A stretch of 64,000 bases of DNA from positions 1 through 64,000 of the forward strand of contig NZ_CALMYP010000001.1 in assembly GCF_937873615.1 (NCBI RefSeq), in the 5' to 3' direction. Source of the DNA: an uncultured Paracoccus sp. Its GTDB lineage: Bacteria; Pseudomonadota; Alphaproteobacteria; Rhodobacterales; Rhodobacteraceae. Below the pieces are notes generated by a model. It did not search any database and was not told the DNA's origin. It saw only the letters and a program-made list of their open reading frames with translations. Of this stretch, positions 16,504 to 24,745 are shown in pieces. Both the position numbers and the translations under genes were made by a program. Each line of letters begins with the position of its first letter. Within the stretch, counting starts at the first letter, position 1.

Positions 16504-17174
16504 TCATCCCCGGTCCCGGTCCTTCCCGATCTGCTCATTGGTGCGGCGGATCATCTCCGCCTCGATCGCCGGCAGAAGCTCGGCGATGGCGAGGGCGGGG
16601 ATGCCGAGCGCGTGCCCCAGTGCCAGCGCGGCCGTCATGTCCCAGCCCAGCACGGCGCCGGGGATCGCGCGGATCTGACCCGACAGCCTGCCGGCCAGAT
16701 CCCAGATGGCCCAACCTTCCTCGGTCTGGGGTGCATTCAGCCGCGCCGGGCAGTCCTGGCAGGTTTGGCTGCACGCTTCGCAGTACCTGTCGCCCCCGCC
16801 GTAATGCCAGTCGGCGAGGGCGCGGAGACGTTTTTTTCCTGATCCAGCATCAGATGCGGGGCGAGGCAGTCGCGCTGGAAGGCCTCGAACACCGGCCAGA
16901 TATCCAGAAGTGCATCGATGCCTTCGAGTGTGACCGGCACCGGCTTGCCATCCGCATCGCCGACACCCTGCCAGTCGAGAATGACCCGGCGGGCGACGGC
17001 TTTCGCCATGGTGACGGCCAGTGCTTCCTGCGGCAGGTCTTCCGGGACATCCGAGGCGGCGAGATCGCTGCGGGCGGCAGCCATGATCGCGGTGGTGACG
17101 GGGGCGATCTGGAGGCGCAGCCCAGCGGTGAGATCGAGCCAGCGCGGCTCGGCGGTGAGGTTCAGGCGGATCAT
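16504..17174 (-). CDS. Tail assembly chaperone fusion (gpGT-like, -1 frameshift)
   Basis: The long product is made when ribosomes slip back one base at the A AAA AAC site at 16830-16836. After the slip the frame reads KKRLRALADWHYGGGDRYC and runs to TGA at 16504-16506. The extension of about 110 residues has a Cys cluster with CX2CX3CX2C spacing (YCEACSQTCQDC), probably zinc-binding, then WDLAGRLSGQIRAIPGAVLGWD. No ATG opens the second part. Chaperone pairs of this kind coat the tape measure protein during tail assembly. Prophage 2 shows the same design. Confidence 0.85.
16737..17174 (-). CDS. Tail assembly chaperone short form (gpG-like)
   Basis: The unshifted 145-residue product, starting MIRLNL at the ATG at 17174, 3 bases after the tail tube gene. 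It ends in an Ala/Thr-rich tail after the slippery codons (QEKNVSAPSP). The size matches lambda gpG (140 residues). In most siphoviruses the short form is made in large excess. The homologue in prophage 2 conserves MIRLNLTA, MAKAVARR, LDWEGVGD and GIDALLEIWPVFEAF. Confidence 0.88.
   Translation of the reverse strand: MIRLNLTAEPRWLDLTAGLRLQIAPVTTAIMAAARSDLAASDVPEDLPQEALAVTMAKAVARRVILDWQGVGDADGKPVPVTLEGIDALLDIWPVFEAFQRDCLAPHLMLDQEKNVSAPSPTGITAGATGTAKRAAKPARTARRG
16791..16836 (-). promoter_or_regulatory. Programmed -1 frameshift signal
   Basis: The canonical heptamer A AAA AAC lies in the correct register at 16830-16836. A 7-base spacer is followed by a 10-pair stem with one G-U pair (arms 16813-16822 and 16791-16800) and a 12-base loop. 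Slippery site plus correctly spaced hairpin is the textbook arrangement for -1 frameshifting. Confidence 0.85.
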
Positions 17175-17177
17175 GGA

Positions 17178-18116
17178 TCAGTAGCTTTCGATGTCATTCG
17201 TGAGGATGATGGTGGCCATGCGGCCGGTGACGGGATCGCGCGCCGCCTGCCAGTCGAATGTCGCCTGCACCCCGGCCGGGCCGCTGATCTCGATGCGCGG
17301 TCGCGGCAGATAGACGGCATGGGCGGTCAGGGTCAGGCTCTGGCCCGAGGGCAGGGCATAGGCGAACTGCAGGGCGCAGGGCGTGCCCGCAATGGCCTGC
17401 TGAACCAGCGTGCTGTCGGCGAAACGGACCTCGATCTGGCCGGTCAGGGCGGCGATGGTCGGATCGGCGCCGTCGATCATGCCATCGGCGCGGATGGTCT
17501 CGATCCTGTCGAGATTGTTCGAATAGGTCACCTGCGCCGAGACGACATTGCCCAGTGCCGCGCCGTTGCGGGTCACCGATCCGTTGAAATGCCCGAAGCG
17601 GATCAGGTCGAGGTCAGTGAGCGTGCCGGCCTGCGACGCGGTATTTATCGTCTCGCCCTGCGCGATCAGCCCGACGGTTGCGGTCAGCAGGCCGGATCGC
17701 TGAAGCGTCCAGGAGAGCTGGTTCAGCATGACGCCGGAATACATCGCATAGCGGGGGATCTCGGGCAGTCCGGTCTCGATTGCCATCGAGGGCAGGGTCC
17801 AGTTGCCGCTGTGGAATTCGTGGCTATAGGGCCCGGTGCCGGTGGTTTCCGGCGCCCCGAACGCCGCCTTCAGCCAGAAGCCGAAGGCCTCCGCATCGAT
17901 GGGCACGCTCAGATCGCCATCGGCGGTGATCGCATCCCTGACCGGGGCCAGCGGATCGCGGCCGTAGCCCAGCAGTTCCGAGCTGAGCAGCGGCTGTTCG
18001 GCGCTGAGGGTGGAACTGGCGAAGGGCAGGCGGGTGAAACCGCCCGCGGGCGGGGTGCCATAGGTCGTCTCGAACGCGACCGCCAGCTGCGATCGCGCCC
18101 CCTGGGCTCGGGCCAT
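17178..18116 (-). CDS. Major tail tube protein
   Basis: A 312-residue protein beginning MARAQGARSQLAVAFETTYG with repeated beta-strand segments (HEFHSGNWTLPSMAIETG, GHFNGSVTRNGAALGNVVSAQVTYSNN). It matches the homologue in prophage 2 closely. Position just upstream of the frameshifted chaperone pair is the standard place for the tail tube gene. It polymerises into the tail shaft. Confidence 0.92.
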   Translation of the reverse strand: MARAQGARSQLAVAFETTYGTPPAGGFTRLPFASSTLSAEQPLLSSELLGYGRDPLAPVRDAITADGDLSVPIDAEAFGFWLKAAFGAPETTGTGPYSHEFHSGNWTLPSMAIETGLPEIPRYAMYSGVMLNQLSWTLQRSGLLTATVGLIAQGETINTASQAGTLTDLDLIRFGHFNGSVTRNGAALGNVVSAQVTYSNNLDRIETIRADGMIDGADPTIAALTGQIEVRFADSTLVQQAIAGTPCALQFAYALPSGQSLTLTAHAVYLPRPRIEISGPAGVQATFDWQAARDPVTGRMATIILTNDIESY

Positions 18117-18149
18117 GGGATGTCCTTTCGGTGTGGGTGGGGAGGCCGG

Positions 18150-18872
18150 TCAGCGCAGGCGCGGCCGGATCAGCGCGGCCAGCTTCGTCAGGCCTTTTGC
18201 GGTGACCCGGACCTGTTCGGTGACCTTCTCGCTGCCATCGGCGCGCAGAACGGTGGTGACCTTGTGTTCCAGCAGCGAGGCCGCGGTCCTGCTCTGATAG
18301 CCGAGATAGCCTGCCGCGCCCGGGCGTTTGTAGATCCAGCCATTGGCCTGCAGCCAGTCGAAGAGCTCCTTCGGGCGCATCTGCAGGGCCTTGGCCGCAT
18401 CGGTGATGCAGAAGGAGCCATCGGCATTGCGGATCCGGTCGAGGCTTTCGACATCTTCGCGCATCGCCTCGATCTCGCGGGCCTGGTCGCGGTTGATCTC
18501 GACGAGCTGCTGGGTGACGCGGGCCAGCTGCACCGGCTCGCGCAGATCGATGGTGGCAGGCCGGTCCCGTGCGGCATCCTCCAGTTCCAGCCAGCGGTCG
18601 ACGATGCGTTTGCGCAGGATGACATTATAGCCGGAGATCAATGTCAGGGTCAGATCCTTACCCAGCAGGTATTCGGTCTGGCTGCGATTGCGGCTGTCGA
18701 GATAGATGTGCCCAAATCTGGATGCATCTATCTCAAGATCGGCGCAGATGACGTCGATGTCGCGTTTGACATGGCTGTGGCGTTTATCGCAGAGGCTGGC
18801 GATCTCACGGCTCGACATTCTCGGCATCCGATCTCTGTCGGGTGTCGGCGCGAGCTGGGGCAGAATGTTCAT
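18150..18872 (-). CDS. Phage antirepressor with KilA-C-type domain (Rha-like N-terminus)
   Basis: A 240-residue protein from the ATG at 18872, preceded by AGGAAA. The N-terminal 90 residues (MSSREIASLCDKRHSHVKRDID, LDSRNRSQTEYLLGKDL) match Rha-type regulators; the C-terminal 110 (FCITDAAKALQMRPKELFDWLQANGWIYKR) are a KilA-C/ANT DNA-binding domain. Such proteins counteract repressors. It interrupts the tail operon and has its own operator-like element at 18931-18982, so it is a moron-like insertion with separate control. Confidence 0.9.
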   Translation of the reverse strand: MNILPQLAPTPDRDRMPRMSSREIASLCDKRHSHVKRDIDVICADLEIDASRFGHIYLDSRNRSQTEYLLGKDLTLTLISGYNVILRKRIVDRWLELEDAARDRPATIDLREPVQLARVTQQLVEINRDQAREIEAMREDVESLDRIRNADGSFCITDAAKALQMRPKELFDWLQANGWIYKRPGAAGYLGYQSRTAASLLEHKVTTVLRADGSEKVTEQVRVTAKGLTKLAALIRPRLR

Positions 18873-18930
18873 GGCTTTTCCTTTCTGGTTCGGGGGCAGA
18901 AAACCCCGGCTCATCCGTGCAGATTCCACT

Positions 18931-18982
18931 GACCGGCGTCGCGGAATGGACCGGAATGGAAACCCGTGTTCCTGTTCCGGTC
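18931..18982 (-). promoter_or_regulatory. Three-part GACCGG/CCGGTC element upstream of the antirepressor
   Basis: GACCGG occurs at 18931 and 18949 (18 apart), and inverted CCGGTC at 18977, exactly 28 bases after the second. The same arrangement with the same 28-base offset lies upstream of the excisionase-like gene (31685-31737) and the integrase (33935-33986). The box around the second copy reads GGAATGGACCGG in all three. It ends 59 bases from the antirepressor start. Confidence 0.6.
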
Positions 18983-19000
18983 TCACCTGCCACCCTCGCT

Positions 19001-19426
19001 TCAGGCCAGCGCATCGGCGGTGGTGTAATGCAGCGTGATGCCCAGCACGGCGGCGCGGATGGTGGTGGCGCCCTCGACGGGCAGATCGGCCGGTTCCGGG
19101 GCCTCGGCCTCGGTCCAGTTGCAGAGACCGCCCAGCGTTCTGTTCGCCGCCAGAACCGCGCCGATCCCTGCAGTCAGCGCATCGAACCGGTCGTCGAGAT
19201 CGGCGCCGCGCAGGAAGACCTCCAGTTCCGCGCGGTGCTGCCAGTGCCAGCGGAGTGGCGAGAGAGTCACTTCAGGCGTGCCGGGCGTGCCGTCGCGCAG
19301 GATCAGAAGGCCCGCATCCGGGATCCGTTCCGGCAGAACGGCATTGCGCATCACGGTCACGCCGCCGGGCATTGTCAGCAGCGTCGCATGCAGCGCTTTC
19401 AGCGCGGTCTCGCGGCGGGTGATCAT
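19001..19426 (-). CDS. Probable tail terminator / tail completion protein
   Basis: A 141-residue protein whose ATG at 19426 overlaps the upstream stop by 4 bases. It begins with helices (TRRETALKALHATLLTM), then strands (DAGLLILRDG, WQHRAELEVFLRG) and ends LGITLHYTTADALA. The size and place between the neck genes and the tail tube suggest a tail terminator-like role. Assigned by position rather than by motif. Confidence 0.75.
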   Translation of the reverse strand: MITRRETALKALHATLLTMPGGVTVMRNAVLPERIPDAGLLILRDGTPGTPEVTLSPLRWHWQHRAELEVFLRGADLDDRFDALTAGIGAVLAANRTLGGLCNWTEAEAPEPADLPVEGATTIRAAVLGITLHYTTADALA

Positions 19427-20046
19427 CGGGTCTCGCTCCAGCGCCGGGCAATCGCGGCGGGCAGGGCGGCGAGCGCCGCTTTGGCCGGTCGCTCCAGGTC
19501 CAGCCGTTTGCTGAGACGGACCTGCGGCACCAGCAGGAAGATCGGCACCGAAGTGAGACCGCGCCCGGTCTTTGAGCGCGAGCGAACCGCGCGGCCCTTT
19601 CTGCTGAGCCGGGCTTCGGCGATCAGCAGGCTGGGGCCGCTGCGGCGATAGATGAAGCGCAGGCGCAACCCGGTCCGCCGCTCCCATTCGCCCGGCGTGA
19701 TGCGCCCGCCGCGCAGGCTCTTGCCGGCGGCCGGCGTGGGGATCGCCAGCCAGAACCCGTCCGCCGAGCGGATCAGCGGGCCGGTATTATGGGCCTCGAC
19801 GATCACCGGCGCCCGGCTCCAGACCATGGCGGCGGCATTCAGGCTGTCGTGTCCTTTGGGGTAGACCTCGGATCGGATGGTCCGCGCGAGGCGCTGCCCC
19901 AGACCCGCCCGAACAATCTGACCGCGCCAGTTGTCGCGCAGGTTCAACCCGGCATCCTTGATTGCCGCCGTCACCGCAGTCTCGCCGGCCGCGATCTCGC
20001 CCTGCATCAGCTTTGCGATATCGGTGACGGAGGCCGAGAGCTTCAT
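19423..20046 (-). CDS. Neck/tail completion protein (DUF6441-like)
   Basis: A 207-residue basic protein starting MKLSASVTDIAKLMQGEIAAGETAVTAA. A central stretch (EAHNTGPLIRSADGFWLAIPT) and the Arg-rich RRTGLRLRFIYRR look like the DUF6441 family of alphaproteobacterial phages as I remember it. It overlaps neighbours on both sides by 4 bases, so it is made with the neck proteins. Exact role unknown. Confidence 0.75.
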   Translation of the reverse strand: MKLSASVTDIAKLMQGEIAAGETAVTAAIKDAGLNLRDNWRGQIVRAGLGQRLARTIRSEVYPKGHDSLNAAAMVWSRAPVIVEAHNTGPLIRSADGFWLAIPTPAAGKSLRGGRITPGEWERRTGLRLRFIYRRSGPSLLIAEARLSRKGRAVRSRSKTGRGLTSVPIFLLVPQVRLSKRLDLERPAKAALAALPAAIARRWSETR

Positions 20047-20357
20047 AGCGGGTGCAGCTCCAGCGCCCAGATCAGCCGTTCGCGGTCGCGGATGGGCTCG
20101 CCCTGCACCTCATATGTCTCGCCGTCGATCATGACCCGGTCGCCCGGCGCGGGTTCGGGGACCTGCGAGATCATGACATCGGCGCGCAGCGTCTCGGACC
20201 AGACCCGACTGCTGCCGAAACCGGTCACCTCGTCCGGCGCTCTGCGGATCAGCCGGATCGGCACGGCGGGTCCGACCCCGCCCGCGCGCCATTGCGCGTC
20301 CACGGCCATGTTCGGATCGGCAAAGACCCGGGCCAGTGCCGCCTCGAAGGCCAGCAT
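20043..20357 (-). CDS. Head-tail joining protein
   Basis: A 104-residue protein with a beta-rich pattern (ADVMISQVPEPAPGDRVMIDGETYEVQGEPIRDRERLIWALEL) similar to the gpFII/head-tail attachment class, where a GD-x-V-x-I-DG-x-x-Y-x-V motif is common. It lies between the DUF2190 protein and the tail completion gene, the usual place for this function. Confidence 0.78.
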   Translation of the reverse strand: MLAFEAALARVFADPNMAVDAQWRAGGVGPAVPIRLIRRAPDEVTGFGSSRVWSETLRADVMISQVPEPAPGDRVMIDGETYEVQGEPIRDRERLIWALELHPL

Positions 20358-20728
20358 CAGACCGCCACCCCGTTCAGCCTTACCCGGCCGAGGGTCTCGC
20401 CCGCCGTGCCGCCGGTCGCGAGCATGGCGATGCCGATCAGCGTATTGCTGGTGTCTGTGGTCGTGGCGCGTTCAATCACAGCGTCCCAGTAGATCCTGGC
20501 GCCAACCGACCAGGCCTGCGAGGGCTGTTTCGGCAGATCGAAGATGCCGGCCAAAGCGAGGCTGCAGTCTTTGCCCTGTCCCGGACCGGTGACCTCGACC
20601 GTGACGGTGGCGATGCCGAAGAGGCCGCCGGAGAGCAGATAGCCCTTGCCGCCGATGATACTGGCGCCGGGTGCCAGATCGTCGGTCGGCACGGTGATGA
20701 CATCGCCACGGGCAACGAAGTTCTTCAT
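20357..20728 (-). CDS. DUF2190 family capsid decoration-like protein
   Basis: A 123-residue beta-rich protein starting MKNFVARGDVITVPT and containing GGKGYLLSGGLFGIATV and ARIYWDA, typical of the DUF2190/RecA-like capsid cement group in prophages. It lies just downstream of the capsid gene. It probably stabilises the head surface. Its stop overlaps the next start by one base. Confidence 0.8.
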   Translation of the reverse strand: MKNFVARGDVITVPTDDLAPGASIIGGKGYLLSGGLFGIATVTVEVTGPGQGKDCSLALAGIFDLPKQPSQAWSVGARIYWDAVIERATTTDTSNTLIGIAMLATGGTAGETLGRVRLNGVAV

Positions 20729-20800
20729 GGGAGGGTCCTTTCGGGATTGGAGATTGCGCCGAGGGGCCGGGCGGCCCTACGGTCGGGGTGGAGGTGGAAC

Positions 20801-20986
20801 ATGGGTGACAGATCCGGCAACGATGGCGGCAATGCCGCGCGGGACGATCTGCGTTCGCTGATCGGCCGGTTGTGGGATGAGGGCCTGGCGAGCGGGCCGG
20901 CCCCTGCTGGCACGACCATGGCCGATATCAAGGCCGAGGCCCGCCTCCGCCATGATCAGGATGGCGCCGCGCCCGGGTTGCGATAG
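20801..20986 (+). CDS. Small opposite-strand ORF, ParD-like C-terminal motif
   Basis: A 61-codon frame read against the head genes in the 228-base gap between the DUF2190 and capsid genes. GGAGG stands 6 bases before its ATG, and it overlaps the 3' end of the capsid gene by 31 bases. The product (DDLRSLIGRLWDEGLASGPAPAG, then a charged helix) resembles the C-terminal toxin-binding part of ParD-type antitoxins but lacks the ribbon-helix-helix. No toxin gene is adjacent. Could be a remnant or chance. Confidence 0.45.
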   Translation: MGDRSGNDGGNAARDDLRSLIGRLWDEGLASGPAPAGTTMADIKAEARLRHDQDGAAPGLR

Positions 20987-22992
20987 AGCCCGCGCCAGTC
21001 GATGGCTTTCGCGGCAAAATCGTGCCGGGCCTTGATCTCCAGCCCGTCGACCTCGAAGCCGGTGCGGGTCTCGGTGAAGACGCCCTCCTGCCCGTCGAGA
21101 TAGGCATATTCGATGGTGTCGATGCGGGCCGGGTCGGCGGCGAGGAACCACGGATCCTGACCGCTGGCGGGGATCAGGCGCGGTTCTTCGATCACCTCCA
21201 AGCGTCCGGAGAAGGTGTTCACTTCGGCGGTGCTGCCGGGGGTCGTTGCCGTGACCTGCTTGCGGGCCTCGACAGAACGCGGGCCGGGAGGCGTCAGGAT
21301 CCAGCGCGGCAGGATCGAGATCAGCCGGTCCTCGATGCCCTTCTGCTGGCCGAAGGCGCGGTATGCGGCGGCAAGCGCCGATTCCGAGATGACCGAAGCC
21401 GTGCCCTGATTGCCGTGATCGGCGTGAAACAGCGTCTTGCCGTCACCCATGGCCGGGTTCTGCATCAGGATTGCATAGACGATGTCGGATTCGAGATCGG
21501 CGGCCGAGGCGCCGAAGGAGGCGGGCAGGCGGGTGAAGGCGTCGAGATCGTCATTGATCAGCACCTGCCGGGTGATGGCGACGATGCGGCCATAGGTGGC
21601 GAGCGCATAGACCTCGCGGCCCTCGCCGATGGTGCCGTATTGGAACTCGCCCGATTCCAGCACCCGCTGCAGATCCGGGGCGCCGCCGAGCTGGGTCCGC
21701 TGAACGGGTTTGAAATCGGTGATGGTCGCGCGCCGCGCCCAGGCGCCGAAGCTGCGCGGTGTCGCTGCATAGGCCTGGCGCAGCGTGGCATTGGCGACAT
21801 TGGCGAGGATGGCCGGGAAATCGCTGGTCGCGTGATAGCCGGTGGCGCGCTGATCGAACGCCGCGCGGGCGACTTCCATCTTTGAGAGCCCCCGGGTCGT
21901 GCCGCCGCGACGCTCGATGGCATGGCGGGCCATTTCCAGCAATGTCAGGCCCCGGAACGCGCGGCTGCCTGCTTCCAGCGCATGGGCACCGGGATTGTGA
22001 CGATGCAGCAGCGCATTGGTGATCGCATCGCGATAAGCGATCTCCGCCGCACCATCGCCGCGCGCCTGCGCCGGGGCGGGTTCCACGGTCCGCCCGGCCG
22101 GATCGCTTTCGACCAGCCTGTCGAGGACGGCCGAGCGGGCTTCGTCAATGCTGACGCCGCACGCGATCAGATCATCGGCCATGTCGGCGAACCCGGCGCG
22201 GCGACACAGGGCCATGATATCGGCGCTGCGGCGGCGTTCTTCCGAGCGAATGGCATCCGCGTCTGGTGCGGCCGGGGTCGGGTTTGCCGGTGTCGGGCTG
22301 GCCGGTGCCGGGCTGGCAGGCGCCTGCGGCGCGGGACCCTCGCTGCGGGTTGCGGGATCGTCGCGGGTATCATCGGCCTCGGCCGGGCTGTTCTGGGGCA
22401 TGTCGGTTCCTCTCATGGTGATGGTGCAGGGGTTCAGGCGGCTGTTCCGGTCGCCGGGTTCCACGCGGATGCCGGCACTGGCATCGGCGCCGATGGCGAC
22501 GGCGGAAATCTCCAGCGGCTCCCAGTCGATGGCGCGGTAGAGCGCGCGGGTGCCGCCATCGCTCCGGTCGGCCTTCGCGACCCGCTCGAAGCGGTGGACG
22601 CGGTAGCCGACCGAGACATTGCGGATGATGCCCGCGCGGATATCGCGCCAGATATCCTCGACCTCGTCGCGTTCGGAGAGACGGATGCGGGCGAAGGCGC
22701 GGCCGTTCTCGATGCGGATCGAGCCGTCCTCGACCACGCCCAGGATGCTGCGCAGGCTCCAGGAGGCATGGCTGTTCAGAAACGGCGCGCCGCTGTTCAG
22801 CCGGTCGAGCCGCATCGCGCCGGGCGAGACCACCAGTTCCTCGTCGAATTCCTCGTCCCGCGCCCAGGAATAGCGGCGCACCTGCGCGCCGGTGGTCCAG
22901 AGCACCTCGAAGCTGCGCGTCGTCTCATCGACGGATTGCAGCGAACCGGCCCGCCCGATCACGGGCAGGTCGATCGTCTGATCGTTCGGCAT
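20956..22992 (-). CDS. Prohead protease-major capsid protein fusion
   Basis: A 678-residue protein starting at the ATG at 22992 (MPNDQTIDLPVIGRAG). The first 190 residues are a prohead-protease-like domain (FLNSHASWSLRSILGVVEDG supplies a His; RNVSVGYRV, LEISAVAIGAD). A Pro/Ala-rich linker follows (residues 200-250), then a capsid domain (GEFQYGTIGEGREVYALATYGRIVAITRQ, LFHADHGNQG, PWFLAADPARIDTIEYAYLDG). Fusion of protease and capsid is known in Mu-like and related heads. It should self-cleave during maturation. Confidence 0.9.
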   Translation of the reverse strand: MPNDQTIDLPVIGRAGSLQSVDETTRSFEVLWTTGAQVRRYSWARDEEFDEELVVSPGAMRLDRLNSGAPFLNSHASWSLRSILGVVEDGSIRIENGRAFARIRLSERDEVEDIWRDIRAGIIRNVSVGYRVHRFERVAKADRSDGGTRALYRAIDWEPLEISAVAIGADASAGIRVEPGDRNSRLNPCTITMRGTDMPQNSPAEADDTRDDPATRSEGPAPQAPASPAPASPTPANPTPAAPDADAIRSEERRRSADIMALCRRAGFADMADDLIACGVSIDEARSAVLDRLVESDPAGRTVEPAPAQARGDGAAEIAYRDAITNALLHRHNPGAHALEAGSRAFRGLTLLEMARHAIERRGGTTRGLSKMEVARAAFDQRATGYHATSDFPAILANVANATLRQAYAATPRSFGAWARRATITDFKPVQRTQLGGAPDLQRVLESGEFQYGTIGEGREVYALATYGRIVAITRQVLINDDLDAFTRLPASFGASAADLESDIVYAILMQNPAMGDGKTLFHADHGNQGTASVISESALAAAYRAFGQQKGIEDRLISILPRWILTPPGPRSVEARKQVTATTPGSTAEVNTFSGRLEVIEEPRLIPASGQDPWFLAADPARIDTIEYAYLDGQEGVFTETRTGFEVDGLEIKARHDFAAKAIDWRGLYRNPGAAPS

Positions 22993-23002
22993 GGGTCGGT
23001 CC

Positions 23003-24538
23003 TTACTTGTCCTCGCCCGCAGGCGGCGATGTCGGATCGGAGGTCTGCACGAGACCGCCCTTGGTGACGCGGCGCGGATCGCTGTCGAAGACGAGACCTG
23101 CAGCGTCGGATTTTGCGGCAAACCCGGCCCATTCGGCGAGAACTTCGTCCGGATCGTAGCCGCGCCGGGCGATCTGCTGCGGCAGGGTCGAGAATCCCGC
23201 CCGCACCTCCAGAAGATCGGCCTGTGCATCCTGCAGCGGGTTCACGCTTTCGAACTTCGGCGGCCCCCATTCGACCGGGATCTCGGTTCCTTCGGGCAAA
23301 AGGCCCGCCATCACGGCGGCATCGACGAACCAGCGCCAGATCGGCGCGCAGAACATCGGGATGACGGTCTGCCATTGCAGCTGTTCGACCATGCGGCGGA
23401 ACTCGTTCAGGCCGACGCGGCTCGAGGAAAAACTGGTCTGGCTGAGATCGCCGGTCATCAGCGCATAGGGGACGCGGAACCCGGCGGCGATGATGTGCAA
23501 CTGCACCCGGTGCCATTCATAGACCCCGGCGGTCGAGGCGGGCTGGTTGAACCTGATATCCTTGCCGCCGCGCGCATAGGCGATGAGGCCCGGCTCGAAC
23601 TGTTCGATCCGGTTGCCGGAAGCATCCTCGACCACCGGGGCGATGGACTGCTGGTCTTCGTCGGCCCCGAGCACGATGCCGACAAGGCAGGCCTCGGTAC
23701 GCTTGCGGACCAGTTCCGCCTGCTGCCAGTCGTCGACATCGCGGATCGCCCGCATGGCCGGCGTGCCCCATGGCACGCCGCGCGATTGCACCCGCTGGCG
23801 CTCGAAGAGATGGGCGACGCGGTCTGCGGGCAGGCGGGTGGAGTCGAGGCGCCGGGAAAACACCGGCGAGGTATCGCCCGGATGATCGGCAAACATCCAA
23901 TAGGCGGCGCGGCGCCCGCTGCGGTCATATTCGATGCCCTGGCTGATGCGGGACCCGTCCGGGCGGCTGTCGAAACGGGCGGCGTCGAGATGATCGGCCT
24001 CGCGCAGCTCGATCCTGAGCGGCACATCGCGCGCGCCGGTCGCCCGGACAGTGCGGCGGATCGCGAAGACATCGCCGCCCTCGATCATCCCGCGCACCGC
24101 CAGCCCCAGAAGCCCGTGAAAATCCGTATGCCCATGCTGATCGCAGCCAGCTGACCAGCGCTTCCACAGCGCATCGACACGGGCGTTCAGGCCCGCATCC
24201 GCAGTTGCGGCGCGGGGCCGGATGCCGGTGCCGACGATATTATTGACCAGCACCTGCACCGCCTGCGCGGCCATCGGGTTGTTGCGCACCAGGTCGCGCA
24301 TGCGGTGGCGCAGGAGCGGCCCGTCTGCGGCGATCCCGGCATCGGCGGCGGTGCCGCGCGCTTTCCAGCCGGCTGTGCCCCGCCCGCGACCGGCGGCATC
24401 GTAATCGCGGCGCAGATTGCCGATGGCGAGCCGGGCGGCATAGCGCTTTGCGGCCATGCGCGGCGCGACGGCTGAGAGTGCTGCATCGATCAGCCCCCAG
24501 CGCACCTGCGGGGCAGAAGTGTCGCGGATGTCCGGCAT
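23003..24538 (-). CDS. Phage portal protein (lambda gpB type)
   Basis: A 511-residue protein with lambda-type portal signatures: RHRMRDLVRNNPMAAQAVQVLVNNIVGTGIRP near the start, FRVPYALMTGDLSQTSFSSSRVGLNEF in the C-terminal half. It forms the ring through which DNA enters and leaves the head. It lies between the gpW-like gene (3 bases) and the capsid fusion gene, the normal order. Confidence 0.94.
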   Translation of the reverse strand: MPDIRDTSAPQVRWGLIDAALSAVAPRMAAKRYAARLAIGNLRRDYDAAGRGRGTAGWKARGTAADAGIAADGPLLRHRMRDLVRNNPMAAQAVQVLVNNIVGTGIRPRAATADAGLNARVDALWKRWSAGCDQHGHTDFHGLLGLAVRGMIEGGDVFAIRRTVRATGARDVPLRIELREADHLDAARFDSRPDGSRISQGIEYDRSGRRAAYWMFADHPGDTSPVFSRRLDSTRLPADRVAHLFERQRVQSRGVPWGTPAMRAIRDVDDWQQAELVRKRTEACLVGIVLGADEDQQSIAPVVEDASGNRIEQFEPGLIAYARGGKDIRFNQPASTAGVYEWHRVQLHIIAAGFRVPYALMTGDLSQTSFSSSRVGLNEFRRMVEQLQWQTVIPMFCAPIWRWFVDAAVMAGLLPEGTEIPVEWGPPKFESVNPLQDAQADLLEVRAGFSTLPQQIARRGYDPDEVLAEWAGFAAKSDAAGLVFDSDPRRVTKGGLVQTSDPTSPPAGEDK

Positions 24539-24541
24539 GCG

Positions 24542-24745
24542 TCAGTTCCGGCGGAACCCGGCAAAGCCAGCCACCGGGCGGGGACGACCGGCCGCCCCCG
24601 CCATCTCGCGCTCGATCAGGCGGATGCGGGTCAGAAGATCACCGGCGCTGCCATAGTCCACCGATTTGCCGTCATAGGCGACGCGGGTGGTACCCGCCGC
24701 ATAGGCCCGGCGCAGGGCGTCGAGTTCCGTCTCTGTCCAGGCCAT
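24542..24745 (-). CDS. gpW-like head-tail joining protein
   Basis: A 67-residue protein starting MAWTETELDALRRAYAAGTTRVAYDGKSVDYGS, the gpW pattern: helix, beta hairpin with a YDG-x-x-VDYGS motif, then helix LLTRIRLIEREM. gpW closes the head and joins the tail in lambda-like phages. Its ATG overlaps the terminase stop by one base. Confidence 0.9.
   Translation of the reverse strand: MAWTETELDALRRAYAAGTTRVAYDGKSVDYGSAGDLLTRIRLIEREMAGAAGRPRPVAGFAGFRRN

Noticed and set aside
16535-16774. A 79-codon minus-strand frame starting with ATG in the region of the chaperone extension
   Set aside because: It is in the wrong frame. The conserved extension is reached by -1 slippage and aligns with prophage 2; this frame is an Arg/Gly-rich shadow.
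16620-18932. A 770-codon plus-strand frame
   Set aside because: Antisense shadow of the tail chaperone, tail tube and antirepressor genes, which have recognisable motifs and a conserved frameshift signal.
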